Of a stretch of DNA of 64,000 bases, positions 1 through 9,025 are shown piece by piece. The stretch lies in assembly GCF_000145275.1 (NCBI RefSeq), contig NC_014393.1, positions 2,356,001 through 2,420,000 of the forward strand, read 5' to 3'. Positions within the stretch are counted from its first letter, which is position 1. Every line of letters begins with the position of its first letter. The notes under the pieces are model-generated. The model had not been told where the DNA came from, made no database searches, and saw only the letters and a program-made list of their open reading frames with translations. This DNA comes from Clostridium cellulovorans 743B (GTDB lineage Bacteria; Bacillota; Clostridia; Clostridiales; Clostridiaceae). Made by a program: the position numbers and the translations under genes.

Positions 1-621
1 GTTGATGACCTTGTAAGTGTAGTAGTTCCAGTTAAAAACAGTGAGAAAACCATAAAGGATGCTTTAAAGAGCATAGGAGATCAAACTTATAAAAATATTG
101 AAATTATCGTAGTGGACGACGGTTCTACTGATAGTACTGAGAAAGTAGTTAACGACTGGTATAAGCAATATAGAAGTTATTCTTTTGATAGTAAGATTAA
201 AGATTTGTTATATTTTAAACCTCCAAAATCAGTAGATTTTCCTTGGATATATAATGCAGGAGCTTATTTATCAAGAGGTGAATATATAGCTTTTCATGAT
301 GATAAAGGTAGAAGTCATTTTGAGAGAATACAAAAGCAAGTGGACTTTTTAAAGAATAACTTTATGTACAGTGCTGTAGGTACAAACTGCAAACCAGGAG
401 GAGCGATGATCCGGTATGATGATAAAATTGAGGATGCTTATATTACAGAGTATGTTAACTGCGTAAATATAAACACTTTGATGGTAAGATATGATCAGAT
501 TCATAAAACTGCTGGTTTCAATAATTTGATGCAAGGTGCATGGGATTTTGAATTTATATATAGACTTTTAAATAATGGATACAAGGTACAAAATCTTAGA
601 GAGATTTTGTATTTCCAATAA
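1..621 (+). CDS. Family 2 glycosyltransferase, 5' end cut by window edge
   Basis: The frame is open from base 1 and reads a GT2 nucleotide-sugar fold: a Rossmann start (VSVVVPVKNSEKTIKDALKS), then VVDDGSTDST near residues 37-46 and an HDD metal-binding motif near residue 99. The acceptor-side residues AWDFEFIYRLLNNGYKV are also present. It ends at TAA 619-621. The true start lies upstream, so the length is unknown. It lies 12 bp before a second glycosyltransferase and is probably co-transcribed with it. The substrate cannot be read. The nearby spore-surface-like genes make a role in spore or cell-surface glycosylation plausible, but that is inference. Confidence 0.85.
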   Translation, partial: VDDLVSVVVPVKNSEKTIKDALKSIGDQTYKNIEIIVVDDGSTDSTEKVVNDWYKQYRSYSFDSKIKDLLYFKPPKSVDFPWIYNAGAYLSRGEYIAFHDDKGRSHFERIQKQVDFLKNNFMYSAVGTNCKPGGAMIRYDDKIEDAYITEYVNCVNINTLMVRYDQIHKTAGFNNLMQGAWDFEFIYRLLNNGYKVQNLREILYFQ

Positions 622-633
622 GGGGGTGAGTTT

Positions 634-2553
634 ATGAAACCATTGATTAGTGTAATAATGCCTGTTTATAATTGTGAAGAATTCGTGGAAGAAAGTATTA
701 GAAGTATTATTAAACAGAATTATACAAATTGGGAATTGATAATTGTTGATGACGCTTCAGAGGATAGTACGCTAGAAAAAATATCTAAAATACAAGACAA
801 AAGAATTCAAGTAATTGGTCTAAAAGAACATCATGGAATAGCCTCAGCTTTTGCAGAAGGCTACAAATTAGCTAAAGGACAGTATATCGTAAGGCATGAT
901 GCCGATGACATAAGTTTACCTACTCGTTTGTATATTCAGCAAAGTCATTTAAATGAAAATCCCAAACTTGGTATGGTGTCTTGCCTTATCTCCTGTTTTA
1001 CAAGAGACCAGTCTTTAAGGAAAGAGTGTATTTTTATAGAGAGAATCCAAAATTATTATAAAAGCAATGATGATATAGAAAAATCAATTATTGTGGGCTT
1101 TTTACCAATAATATTCCCTACGTTAATGATTCGTAAAGAAATTTTGGACAAAGCTCTTCAAGAGAATAAAGCAGGTCCTTTTGATGATCAAATGGAGTTA
1201 TTACTTGATTTAATCAAATTAAGTCCTGTGGAAAAGGTTAACACAATTCTGTATTCTTATAGAAGGCATAAAAATGCTTACCATATTGTAAATCAAAAAG
1301 AATATGATCAATATACAGCTAAATTACTTAAAGATAATTCTATTAGAAATTATTTTAAATACAAGGAGTTTTATAAGAATTTAAATTTAGAGGTAGAAAA
1401 AGAAAATCAGTTAAATGAAAACAGCAAATTAAGAGTTTTGATGATGGTAGACGCTTTAAATATTGGTGGAACAGAAACTCACATTCTTAATATTGCTAGA
1501 AAAATGATAGAAATGGGGATTTATGTAGTTATATCGACTTCGGGTGGCCCTATGGAAGTCATAATGAAGTCTTATGGAATAAAGGTTATTAAGATACCTA
1601 TAGATAGTGATTATATATCGAATAAGAAAAAATTTGGAATGATAAAAGCAGCAAAGGATATTATAGATCAAGAAAAAATAAATATCATTCATTGTCATTT
1701 GTTTGCCAGTATGCAGCTTGCAAGTGAAATTTACAGAATGTACAAAATACCATATGTAGTTACCATTCATGGATTATTCTATCCTAATAATATCTTCTAT
1801 CCTACTTGCGTTGAAGCCACTAGGATTATTGCTGTAAGTAAACCTGTTAAAGAAATGCTTCATAATAAACTTGGTGATAAGTGCGGAGATAAAGTTGTTG
1901 TAATTCCAAATGGAATTAGTAAGAACTATGTAAATACTTCTCCAGTGGAAGTAGATATACGTAAGGAACTTAATATACCCAAGAATGCAGGGGTATTGTG
2001 TTATTGTAGTAGACTAGACTGGAATAAGACTCATGCGGCACGCGTATTATTGTTTAGCTTTGTACAGGTTTTAGAGGAATTTGGTAATTTGCATTTGATT
2101 ATTATTGGCGATGGTCCTGGAAGAGAAAACTTAGAAAAGGAAGCACAAGTCATTAATGAGATGGCGAAGAAAGAAGTTGTTCATATGATGGGGGCTAAGG
2201 TGGATGTAATACCATATTATCGTAACAGCAACATTATAATTGGAACAGGTAGAGTTGCGCTAGAAGGAATGATGTGTAAAAAGCCTGTAATTGCAGTAGG
2301 TAATCAGGGGTATATAGGAATTGTATCTGAAAGTAGAAAAAATATTCAATGGGATATGTACTTTGGAGACCATGATGCTCTTGAAAAACCAACTGTTACA
2401 AATTTAGTAAGAGATATTAGGTATCTTTTAATGGATATGGATAGACGTATATCAATAGGTAGATGGGGAAGAGTTTGGTGTGAAAAAATGTTTGATATAG
2501 ATAAGTGCGTAAATGAAATTGTAGATATCTATATAAAAGCCTTGAATAAATAA
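634..2553 (+). CDS. Fused GT2-GT4 glycosyltransferase
   Basis: A 639-residue bifunctional glycosyltransferase. Residues 1 to about 250 are a GT2 domain: VIMPVYNCEEFVEESIRS at the N-terminus, VDDASEDST near 39, and a DxD-type HDADD at 88. From about residue 267 a GT4 (GT-B) domain begins with MMVDALNIGGTETHIL, followed by VIPNGI, CSRLDWNK near 457 and ALEGMMCKKPVIAVG near 542, the usual acidic donor-binding segment. The ATG at 634 follows an AGGGGGTGAG ribosome site. It lies 12 bp behind the first glycosyltransferase, which suggests sequential action on one glycan. Both catalytic halves look intact. The acceptor is unknown. Convergent spore-surface-like genes follow. Confidence 0.85.
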   Translation: MKPLISVIMPVYNCEEFVEESIRSIIKQNYTNWELIIVDDASEDSTLEKISKIQDKRIQVIGLKEHHGIASAFAEGYKLAKGQYIVRHDADDISLPTRLYIQQSHLNENPKLGMVSCLISCFTRDQSLRKECIFIERIQNYYKSNDDIEKSIIVGFLPIIFPTLMIRKEILDKALQENKAGPFDDQMELLLDLIKLSPVEKVNTILYSYRRHKNAYHIVNQKEYDQYTAKLLKDNSIRNYFKYKEFYKNLNLEVEKENQLNENSKLRVLMMVDALNIGGTETHILNIARKMIEMGIYVVISTSGGPMEVIMKSYGIKVIKIPIDSDYISNKKKFGMIKAAKDIIDQEKINIIHCHLFASMQLASEIYRMYKIPYVVTIHGLFYPNNIFYPTCVEATRIIAVSKPVKEMLHNKLGDKCGDKVVVIPNGISKNYVNTSPVEVDIRKELNIPKNAGVLCYCSRLDWNKTHAARVLLFSFVQVLEEFGNLHLIIIGDGPGRENLEKEAQVINEMAKKEVVHMMGAKVDVIPYYRNSNIIIGTGRVALEGMMCKKPVIAVGNQGYIGIVSESRKNIQWDMYFGDHDALEKPTVTNLVRDIRYLLMDMDRRISIGRWGRVWCEKMFDIDKCVNEIVDIYIKALNK

Positions 2554-2579
2554 GTTAATTTTGAAACATTTATTAGAAA

Positions 2580-2609
2580 GGTAGGAGGTCGCTTTAGTAA
2601 TCTCCTACC
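2580..2609. terminator. Hairpin between convergent genes
   Basis: An 8-bp stem, GGTAGGAG with CTCCTACC, lies between the GT2-GT4 gene and the convergent gene ending at 2667. The T-run is poor on both strands, so termination here is only moderately supported. Confidence 0.4.
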
Positions 2610-2666
2610 ATAAAAATAACTATTATAGAAAACTATTTACATAAGAAATTTCATATATTCAAGGAT

Positions 2667-3905
2667 CTATTTAGGCAATTCTACATTTTGAGCTTGAGTT
2701 AATTTAATTGTCATCAATAATACTGCCTTTTCTTTTATATCATGAAAGGTCTGATTCAAAGGAAGTGTGCAATCTTTTTCTATTGGATTTTCAAGAATGT
2801 CAGATTCAATAAATTCAGCACTAATTAAATCACAGAATATTTTTTCATTAAAGAATTCAAGCAATCTAAAGTTTTTTTCTCTAAAATCTTTTCCTATAAG
2901 AGTTTTTTCACATAAGTCACAGCTAGTAATACAATTTTGTATGATTTCAACCTCTTCTTCAAAAGTATTTTCTTTAAGTTTTGGTAGGGTATTCAATTTT
3001 ACTCTGGTAGTGCACTTAAATGGAATATCAATTGATGCATCTTTTATTCTCCCACATAATGAACCGTTATTTGTACATTCCTTAGTGGAGTATTCTATAT
3101 TTTTTCTAATAAATCCACCTAAGAATAGTATTCCAGTGTTACGTTCTACAGCTTCAGAGTTTGGAATGAACTTGCATTGGTCTAAATAGACGTTTTTTCT
3201 TACCTGCTTGATTTCTGATACAGCATCCTGAAGCTTTATAATAGATTCTAGGGTTATAGTAATGGTACACTCTGTTAACACTACTGGGATTTTTACTGTT
3301 ATAGGACCTTTGGTTACTTCAGAAGTATAAGGAAAGTTTGCTTGGAGAGGGAGTGCTTCTGAAGATACTTTGGTTTCGCAAAGTTCAATATTACTCTTAT
3401 CTATGTGTTTTTTCTCAATATTATTGTAATGGTATCTTTTATAAGTCTTTTTTGGGGATTCGTATTTAGATTCTATATATTGATTTTGTTTATTAGTATC
3501 AATATTGGTAGTAATGTTAGTATTAATACTAGTAGCAGTATTATTAGTGCTAGTATTGGCATTTATAATATTAATGTTATTGGTATTGTTAGGTTCTTTA
3601 GGGATATGAACCTTATGAGATTTATCTTGGTTACTAGAAGAAATAGGTTCTTTTTTTAATACTGGTTTATAGTAATTTAAAAGCCTACTTTGTTTAGCAG
3701 ATTCCATGAGAGCTTTTTTTCTTTTGATAAATTCTTCATATTTTTTTCTTCTAAGACGTTCCTCATATTCTTTTCTTTTAAGATATTCTTCATACTGTTT
3801 TTTTTGTAGGTTCTCTAAATACTGTTTTCTTTTAAGAAATTCATCTAGATATTGTTTTTTTAGTTGTTCATCATAATTTACTCTTGAGTAGTATGTTCTA
3901 ACCAT
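2667..3905 (-). CDS. CsxC/SPOCS-like spore-surface candidate with charged N-terminal repeats
   Basis: 412 residues. The first ~65 residues are about five copies of a ten-residue unit rich in Y, E, K and R (for example YEEYLKRKE, YEERLRRKK, YEEFIKRKK), predicting a long charged helix. A Ser/Asn/Thr-rich linker follows (about 85-150). The C-terminal ~220 residues match the next gene closely in pattern: GPITVKIPVVLTE, EIKQVRKNVYLDQCKFIPNS, GFIRKNIEYST, then a segment with paired cysteines. That pattern resembles clostridial CsxC or SPOCS-type spore-envelope proteins; the family name is from memory and not certain. A strong AAGGAGG site precedes the ATG. No signal peptide. Likely made in the mother cell and assembled on the spore, by inference. 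Confidence 0.6.
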   Translation of the reverse strand: MVRTYYSRVNYDEQLKKQYLDEFLKRKQYLENLQKKQYEEYLKRKEYEERLRRKKYEEFIKRKKALMESAKQSRLLNYYKPVLKKEPISSSNQDKSHKVHIPKEPNNTNNINIINANTSTNNTATSINTNITTNIDTNKQNQYIESKYESPKKTYKRYHYNNIEKKHIDKSNIELCETKVSSEALPLQANFPYTSEVTKGPITVKIPVVLTECTITITLESIIKLQDAVSEIKQVRKNVYLDQCKFIPNSEAVERNTGILFLGGFIRKNIEYSTKECTNNGSLCGRIKDASIDIPFKCTTRVKLNTLPKLKENTFEEEVEIIQNCITSCDLCEKTLIGKDFREKNFRLLEFFNEKIFCDLISAEFIESDILENPIEKDCTLPLNQTFHDIKEKAVLLMTIKLTQAQNVELPK

Positions 3906-4001
3906 AATATTTATCCTCCTTTTAAGTGAAGAATCTCATTAAAAAATAATAAATTTATTGAAAAGATAAAAGCTCATATAAAGTAAAAAATCCGACTAAA
4001 A

Positions 4002-4038
4002 ACAGACCCAAACCTGGATAAATAAGATTTAGGTCTGT
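4002..4038 (-). terminator. Terminator after the second CsxC/SPOCS-like gene
   Basis: On the minus strand, ACAGACC pairs with GGTCTGT around a longer imperfect stem, followed by five Ts. It lies between the two paralogous genes, so each is probably its own transcription unit. Confidence 0.65.
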
Positions 4039-4108
4039 AAAGTGGTGTTTAGTAATTAACTAAAAATTATAAGAACATAGTTAATTTCAAAATTATTAGC
4101 TCAAATTT

Positions 4109-4915
4109 TTATAGAGCTGTAACTCTTACCTGTTGTTTTTGTAATACTTTTAGTGTTAAATTGATTATAATTTTCTCTGTTAATTGTGTGAAAGATTGGT
4201 CAACAGGGTTTTTGCAGCTAGAAATTGGGTGTTTGTGAATATCAACTTCAGCAATGTCAGCTCTTACTAATTCAACAAAAGGTTTTTCGTTGAAGTATTC
4301 AGTAAATGCAAAGCTTTGGTCGCAAGGGTTACGTCCAATAACTGGATCTGCACAAGTATCACAAGATTTTAATTTATCTGTAAAGAATTCAACTTCATAA
4401 GGAGTAGTATTTGGCTCGAAAATAGGAACTCTGTTTGGTGCAAAGTAAACTCTAGTAGTAAAATCAAAAGGTACTTCAACTGTGCAGTGTCTTATATCTC
4501 CACAAATGTTTACAGTTCCAGGTGTATTGCAAGTTTCAGTTGCGTATTCAATGTTCTTTCTTACAAAACCTGATACACATAATATTCCACTATAAGGTCT
4601 TTCAGCAGTAGCTGAATTTGGAATTAGACGAGCTTGAGTTAAAAATACGTTTTTCTTTATTCTTTTAATTTCAATTACTTTCTTATCTAATGTTATAATA
4701 GCTTCAACAGGAATTGTTATATTTGTTTCTGCTAATACAACTGGAAGTTTTAGAACTACTGGTCCAGCAGGAATAACTGCAGGAGCTACAGTAAAATCTT
4801 CAGTTAATGGTACGAATTGAGAAGAAACTTTTGCACAACGATTAAGGTCACCACAAGAGGTGGCACATTCAGAAATGTTTGAATTTTCTATATTTATTGC
4901 GTTATTATCACTCAT
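4109..4915 (-). CDS. CsxC/SPOCS-like spore-surface candidate protein
   Basis: 268 residues, a paralogue of the C-terminal part of the upstream 412-residue protein but without its charged repeats. Shared landmarks are GPVVLKLPVVLAE, EIKRIKKNVFLTQARLIPNS, GFVRKNIEYAT, VPFDFTTRV and cysteine pairs CDTCAD and NPCDQSF. The N-terminus holds CATSCGDLNRC. The spacing of hydrophobic strands suggests a beta-sandwich that self-assembles. No signal peptide or membrane segment is seen. Clostridial spore exosporium proteins of this type are cysteine-rich and form ordered layers; applying that here is inference from family resemblance. The start is set by GGAGG just upstream of the ATG. Confidence 0.6.
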   Translation of the reverse strand: MSDNNAINIENSNISECATSCGDLNRCAKVSSQFVPLTEDFTVAPAVIPAGPVVLKLPVVLAETNITIPVEAIITLDKKVIEIKRIKKNVFLTQARLIPNSATAERPYSGILCVSGFVRKNIEYATETCNTPGTVNICGDIRHCTVEVPFDFTTRVYFAPNRVPIFEPNTTPYEVEFFTDKLKSCDTCADPVIGRNPCDQSFAFTEYFNEKPFVELVRADIAEVDIHKHPISSCKNPVDQSFTQLTEKIIINLTLKVLQKQQVRVTAL

Positions 4916-5097
4916 TAAATATTCCCTCCAATATAGGTAATGAAAATAATGTTCTTAAACTTTACCTAATGTTATGATATGCACGTATCTACAAATTGTA
5001 CAAAAAAATTCATTAATTATAGCGAAATTTTATAAGTTTGTCCTTTCTTGGAAAGTTCCTTTTAAAACTTAATTTGTATTAGCATAGAAACAATAAA

Positions 5098-5131
5098 AAG
5101 AGCAAGGCATCTTTTTACACCTTACTCTTTT
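5098..5131 (-). terminator. Terminator of the TSCPD gene, inside the 4916-5231 gap
   Basis: AAGAGCAAGG pairs with CCTTACTCTT with one mismatch. On the minus strand a TTTTTATTG tail follows. The rest of the 316-bp gap 4916-5231 holds the upstream region of the neighbouring minus-strand gene and shows nothing else recognisable. Confidence 0.7.
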
Positions 5132-5231
5132 GGCAGTATGCTATTCCAAATTGTTAGCTTAATATTATTCATTGGAACACACGCTTTGATTTTATTGTTT
5201 TTAGGATTGTCCTCTTTAGAACTAATGCTTT

Positions 5232-5474
5232 TTAGCCTATAGCCTCTCTTAGAGCCTTTGAAAGTTGATCAGGGCATGAAGTTCCTCTTCTACCGCAATT
5301 AATTCCATGAAGACGGTTTATAGCTTCATTAACCTCCATGCCTTCCACTAAAGCTGATAAACCTTGCAAATTTCCTTCACAACCTCTTGTGAATGTAACG
5401 TTTTTCACCTTACCATCTTCTATATCAAAAGAAATATTTGTAGAACATACTCCCTTAGTCTTGTAATTATACAT
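5232..5474 (-). CDS. TSCPD-domain protein (TIGR03905 type)
   Basis: 80 residues, the normal length for this stand-alone family. It has CSTNISFDIEDGKV, the FTRGCEGNLQGLSALVEGM core and the naming motif GTSCPDQLSKAL near the C-terminus. Related TSCPD domains are found at the end of vitamin B12-dependent ribonucleotide reductases and may bind metal or a cofactor through the conserved cysteines. The biochemical role of the small stand-alone form is not established. It is monocistronic, with its own terminator at 5098-5131 and an AGGAGGAG ribosome site. Confidence 0.85.
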   Translation of the reverse strand: MYNYKTKGVCSTNISFDIEDGKVKNVTFTRGCEGNLQGLSALVEGMEVNEAINRLHGINCGRRGTSCPDQLSKALREAIG

Positions 5475-5710
5475 AGAAATTCTCCTCCTAAGTTTAAAAT
5501 ATTTAGTTCATTGATATGTAAGTAATCTCAAGTTTTTCTTATTCATTAATAAGATCATTACTGTTTAAGTAATACAAAAGAATAAATTATGAATAAGTCG
5601 AAGATTTATTGATCTATCTACACGAAATTAATGATACTTTAATAACTTCTTTATGTCAACGTACCTAAATACTAAGAGTTTCATATTATGGAGTAGGAGG
5701 TGAGTAAGGG

Positions 5711-6598
5711 ATGAAAAAAGCAAATATGTATATAGCTAATACAAGTTCTGATACTATTCATGTTATAGACTATAATGAGCTACAGATAGTTGATGAGATT
5801 AGTTTATGTAATCAGAATAGAACTTATGGACCTTGTTCAATATGCGACTATAAGGAGAGCATAATAGCGTCAAATCTATATGATAATTCAATAACTATTA
5901 TACAAAAGAGAAAACCTCACCTTATGGAAACTTATTACATTGGTTCTGCTTGCTGTGATGTAAAAGTCTTTGGTGATAAGGCATATATTATTTGTGCTGA
6001 TTCAAATACATTAGTAGAATTTAATTTAATCGATAAGGAAATAGTAGAGATCATACCTTTAGGGAACTGTCCATCATATATAGAACTCTGCAAACAAAAA
6101 GGAATTCTTGCTATATGTAATGTTTTAAGTGATGAGGTTATTATTATGGATGTAAACGATAAGAAAAATTATTTAAAAATCATAGTTGGAGCTAATCCAA
6201 TAAAGGTAAGGTTTTCTATGGTTGGAGATCTTCTTTATGTCTGCGAAAGTAATTTTACTGGTGACTCTCATGGTATAGTAAGTATTGTTTCTTTGAAGAG
6301 TAAGCAGATAATTGAGAGAATTCCTGTTGGACAACTACCATTAGATATTATGGTCTATAAAAATTACTTATTTGTATCATGCTATGGTGATGGCAGTGTA
6401 AGAATTATTGATATAAATACTAAAATAGAGGTTGGTAGAATAATGGTAGGTGGTATGCCTAAGGACATCTTTAAAATAAATGAACACATATATATAAATG
6501 AACATCTTTCAAAATCATTGTTAAAAGTTCAATTAAAAGAAGAAAATAAAAAGGCTATATTCCTTGGTGGAGAAGCCAATGGAATAATACTAGCCTAA
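5711..6598 (+). CDS. YncE-like beta-propeller protein
   Basis: 295 residues built from repeated four-strand blades typical of the YncE or 40-residue YVTN family: MYIANTSSDTIHVID, ICDYKESIIASNLYDNS, YIICADSNTLVEF, FVSCYGDGSVRIIDI, GRIMVGGMPKDI. No signal peptide, so probably cytoplasmic or spore-associated rather than secreted. Such proteins usually act as binding scaffolds, and no catalytic residues can be assigned. The start is the ATG behind TAGGAGGTGAG. Its stop overlaps the convergent DUF4364 gene by 4 bp. The function is unknown. Confidence 0.75.
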   Translation: MKKANMYIANTSSDTIHVIDYNELQIVDEISLCNQNRTYGPCSICDYKESIIASNLYDNSITIIQKRKPHLMETYYIGSACCDVKVFGDKAYIICADSNTLVEFNLIDKEIVEIIPLGNCPSYIELCKQKGILAICNVLSDEVIIMDVNDKKNYLKIIVGANPIKVRFSMVGDLLYVCESNFTGDSHGIVSIVSLKSKQIIERIPVGQLPLDIMVYKNYLFVSCYGDGSVRIIDINTKIEVGRIMVGGMPKDIFKINEHIYINEHLSKSLLKVQLKEENKKAIFLGGEANGIILA

Positions 6599-7125
6599 TG
6601 ATCTTTTGTAAGAATATTTATAATGTTATTATACAATTGGGAAGAATTATTCTTCCAGTTGTTACATAAATCCTTTGCCTGCTTTTGAGTAGCAACAGAA
6701 ATCTTGATATCTATCAAAGTAATCTTATTCTCTGTAGCTTTTAAAGATACAGTATAATTTGATGAATTCTCAATAGTGTAATCTGCAGTAACACTTATTT
6801 CTTCTTTAATCTTATCTATATTTTTCTGTATGAAGTCATCTATGAGCTTTTTCGTTTCAGGTGAAATTCTATTCTCAAAATAAGATAGAACTTTTCTTCC
6901 ACTTTTATTAATAGCTAATTTGGCTTGGTTATCTTCCTTAGTGTTATCCACGAAGCCAGAAGCTTCAAGTTCAGAAATATACTGTTGAAGTATAAAATAA
7001 TTTAGGTAACTACTTTGAAGAATTATTTCAGTAAGGATTTTTCTTGATACAGGTATTTTAAGTTCTCTAAGTGTATAGAGAAGTAATAATTTATTTTCAG
7101 CTAAGTCTATTTCATTATTAAACAC
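6595..7125 (-). CDS. DUF4364 family protein
   Basis: 176 residues with the DUF4364 pattern: an N-terminal winged-helix-like segment (NKLLLLYTLRELKIPVSRKILTEI shortened here to KLLLLYTLRELKIPVS), then QQYISELEASGFV, and an alpha/beta C-terminal half. The family is common in clostridia and looks like a DNA-binding regulator, but no target is known. It starts at GTG 7125 behind AAGGAGG. It converges on the beta-propeller gene with a 4-bp overlap of the stops, so each transcript is antisense to the end of the other. Confidence 0.75.
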   Translation of the reverse strand: MFNNEIDLAENKLLLLYTLRELKIPVSRKILTEIILQSSYLNYFILQQYISELEASGFVDNTKEDNQAKLAINKSGRKVLSYFENRISPETKKLIDDFIQKNIDKIKEEISVTADYTIENSSNYTVSLKATENKITLIDIKISVATQKQAKDLCNNWKNNSSQLYNNIINILTKDH

Positions 7126-7345
7126 GTTACTCCTCCTTAAAAAATAATTAAGTACTTATTTATAGAGGTAAGTTTATAGATTACTAAAGGCTATAAATCA
7201 CCTAAATAATAATATAATGTTGATTATACCATAAAAAAAGCCTATAGTAGGAGAATTTTATCTAAAGATTGTCAAAAAAATATTCATATCTATGGATTGT
7301 TAAGAATATAAATTTATTAGAAATATGGGAGAGAGGAGGTAATGA

Positions 7346-8116
7346 ATGAAGGTAATAATCATTAGGAAAAAGAGGGTTATCACAGTTTTTGCTATTATTA
7401 CCGCACTTATTTTAATTATTTTTTCTACGATGTACATACTTAGTGGAAGTGTACTAAAGGTTTCAAACAGTAAAAAGAAGCTACCAATTTACTCAGTTGA
7501 TAGAAATGATAAAAAGATTGCATTAACCTTCGATTCCACTTGGGGAGAGGAAAATACAAAGCAGATACTAGATATATTAGATAAATATGAAATAAAGGCA
7601 ACTTTTTTTCTTATAGGAAAATGGATCGATGAATTTAATGATGATGCTAAGGAGATATACTTAAGAGGTCATGAAATAGGTAACCATTCAAATAAGCATA
7701 AGGATTTTGTAAACTTGACTAGAGAGACTTTAATAAGTGAGATAGCAGATTGTGATGCTAAAATTGCTTCGATTACAGGGGAAAAACCGAAGCTTCTTAG
7801 GGTGCCCAATGGTTCCTATAATGATTTTGCCCTCTCTGTTATTGAAGATACGCATCATTATTGTATTCAATGGGATGTGGATAGTTTGGATTGGAAAAAT
7901 CTTGGCAGTGATAAAGCATTTAAAAAGGTGGTGAGTAAAACAAAGTCAGGGTCTATTATTTTATTTCATAATGGAGCTAAGGATACGCCTGTAGCTTTGG
8001 AGAATTCAATAATAGAAATGAAGAAAGAAGGTTACGAATTTGTAACTATTTCACAGCTAATTTATAAAAATAATTATAAAATTAGCGATGAAGGCAAACA
8101 AATTTCAATCAAATAG
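7346..8116 (+). CDS. pdaB: Polysaccharide deacetylase, PdaB-type sporulation protein
   Basis: 256 residues. An N-terminal membrane anchor (about residues 11-33) is followed by a NodB carbohydrate-esterase-4 domain. The opening motif is ALTFDSTWGEENT, where PdaB proteins carry TFDSTWG in place of the usual TFDDGP, so one metal-binding Asp is altered as in the family. The second motif, HEIGNHSNKHKDF, keeps both zinc histidines. Later come RVPNGSYND and WDVDSLDWKN. In Bacillus subtilis pdaB is needed to keep late spores stable; the same role is inferred. RBS GGAGGT. Monocistronic. Confidence 0.85.
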   Translation: MKVIIIRKKRVITVFAIITALILIIFSTMYILSGSVLKVSNSKKKLPIYSVDRNDKKIALTFDSTWGEENTKQILDILDKYEIKATFFLIGKWIDEFNDDAKEIYLRGHEIGNHSNKHKDFVNLTRETLISEIADCDAKIASITGEKPKLLRVPNGSYNDFALSVIEDTHHYCIQWDVDSLDWKNLGSDKAFKKVVSKTKSGSIILFHNGAKDTPVALENSIIEMKKEGYEFVTISQLIYKNNYKISDEGKQISIK

Positions 8117-8241
8117 TTGTATAATAGGTAAAAAATGTATTATAATAAAAAAGGGGAATTTCTATTAAGTATTTCTTAGATTTAGTTTTGGGAGATATGA
8201 GATAAAAAAAAATATATAGAACTGAGAGAAGAGGGGTTAAG

Positions 8242-8919
8242 ATGGACGAAATAATGCTCAACAACAAATTGTATTTAGAAGGGACCATAACTAGTGAATT
8301 GGTTTATAGTCACGTAATGTATGGGGAAGGGTTTTATACCTTTATGCTAGACGTGCCAAGGCTAAGTGATGCTAAGGATGCTTTAGCGGTTACAGTATCC
8401 GAAAGATTATTGACAGGTTTGGACTTATCAATAGGAAATGATATTACTGTAGAAGGACAATTACGATCTTATAACAAATTCATTGATGGATCAAACAGAT
8501 TAGTATTAACAGTATTTGCTAGGAAGATTGAACCCTGCTTAGAAAAGAGTAAAAATCCAAACATAATTTATTTAGATGGATTTATATGTAAGAGACCAGT
8601 TTATAGAACAACTCCTTTTGGTAGGGAGATTGCTGATATGTTACTAGCTGTTAACAGGGCATATAATAAATCTGATTATATTCCTACAATCGCTTGGGGT
8701 AGAAATTCAAGATTCTGTCAAAGTCTAGAGGTAGGGGATAACATAAGAGTCTGGGGAAGAATTCAGAGTAGAGAGTATCAAAAAAAGGTTAGCGACGAGG
8801 AAGTTATAAAAAAGGTTGCATATGAAGTTTCTATTTCCAAAATGGAAAGAGTTACAGCGACAGGCACTGATCAAGAACAAATTGAAAAAAGTGACGACGA
8901 TAACCTAATAATTATATAA
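8242..8919 (+). CDS. Two-OB-fold single-stranded-DNA-binding-like protein
   Basis: 225 residues containing two tandem OB-fold units (about 8-105 and 110-205). The second has the SSB-like signature IYLDGFICKRPVYRTTPFGREIADMLLAV shortened here to RTTPFGREIADMLLAV, then IPTIAWGR and WGRIQSREYQ. It is unlike the canonical SSB, which is one OB-fold with an acidic tail, although this protein also ends in an acidic stretch (EKSDDDNLIII). Clostridia carry this second type as an accessory single-strand DNA-binding protein. Partner and role are unknown. It has its own terminator. Confidence 0.7.
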   Translation: MDEIMLNNKLYLEGTITSELVYSHVMYGEGFYTFMLDVPRLSDAKDALAVTVSERLLTGLDLSIGNDITVEGQLRSYNKFIDGSNRLVLTVFARKIEPCLEKSKNPNIIYLDGFICKRPVYRTTPFGREIADMLLAVNRAYNKSDYIPTIAWGRNSRFCQSLEVGDNIRVWGRIQSREYQKKVSDEEVIKKVAYEVSISKMERVTATGTDQEQIEKSDDDNLIII

Positions 8920-8927
8920 GTAAAAAA

Positions 8928-8957
8928 GCATGAGCAAAATTTGCTCATGCTTTTTTT
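8928..8957. terminator. Bidirectional terminator between the OB-fold gene and dapH
   Basis: A perfect hairpin, GCATGAGCAAA with TTTGCTCATGC, is flanked by six As on the left and seven Ts on the right, so it can stop transcripts from both convergent genes. Confidence 0.9.
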
Positions 8958-9025
8958 AGTTTTTTATCAGCAAAATTAATAGCTACGAATTTTGCATTAA
9001 TAAATGTGCAAAATTATCATAGGAA

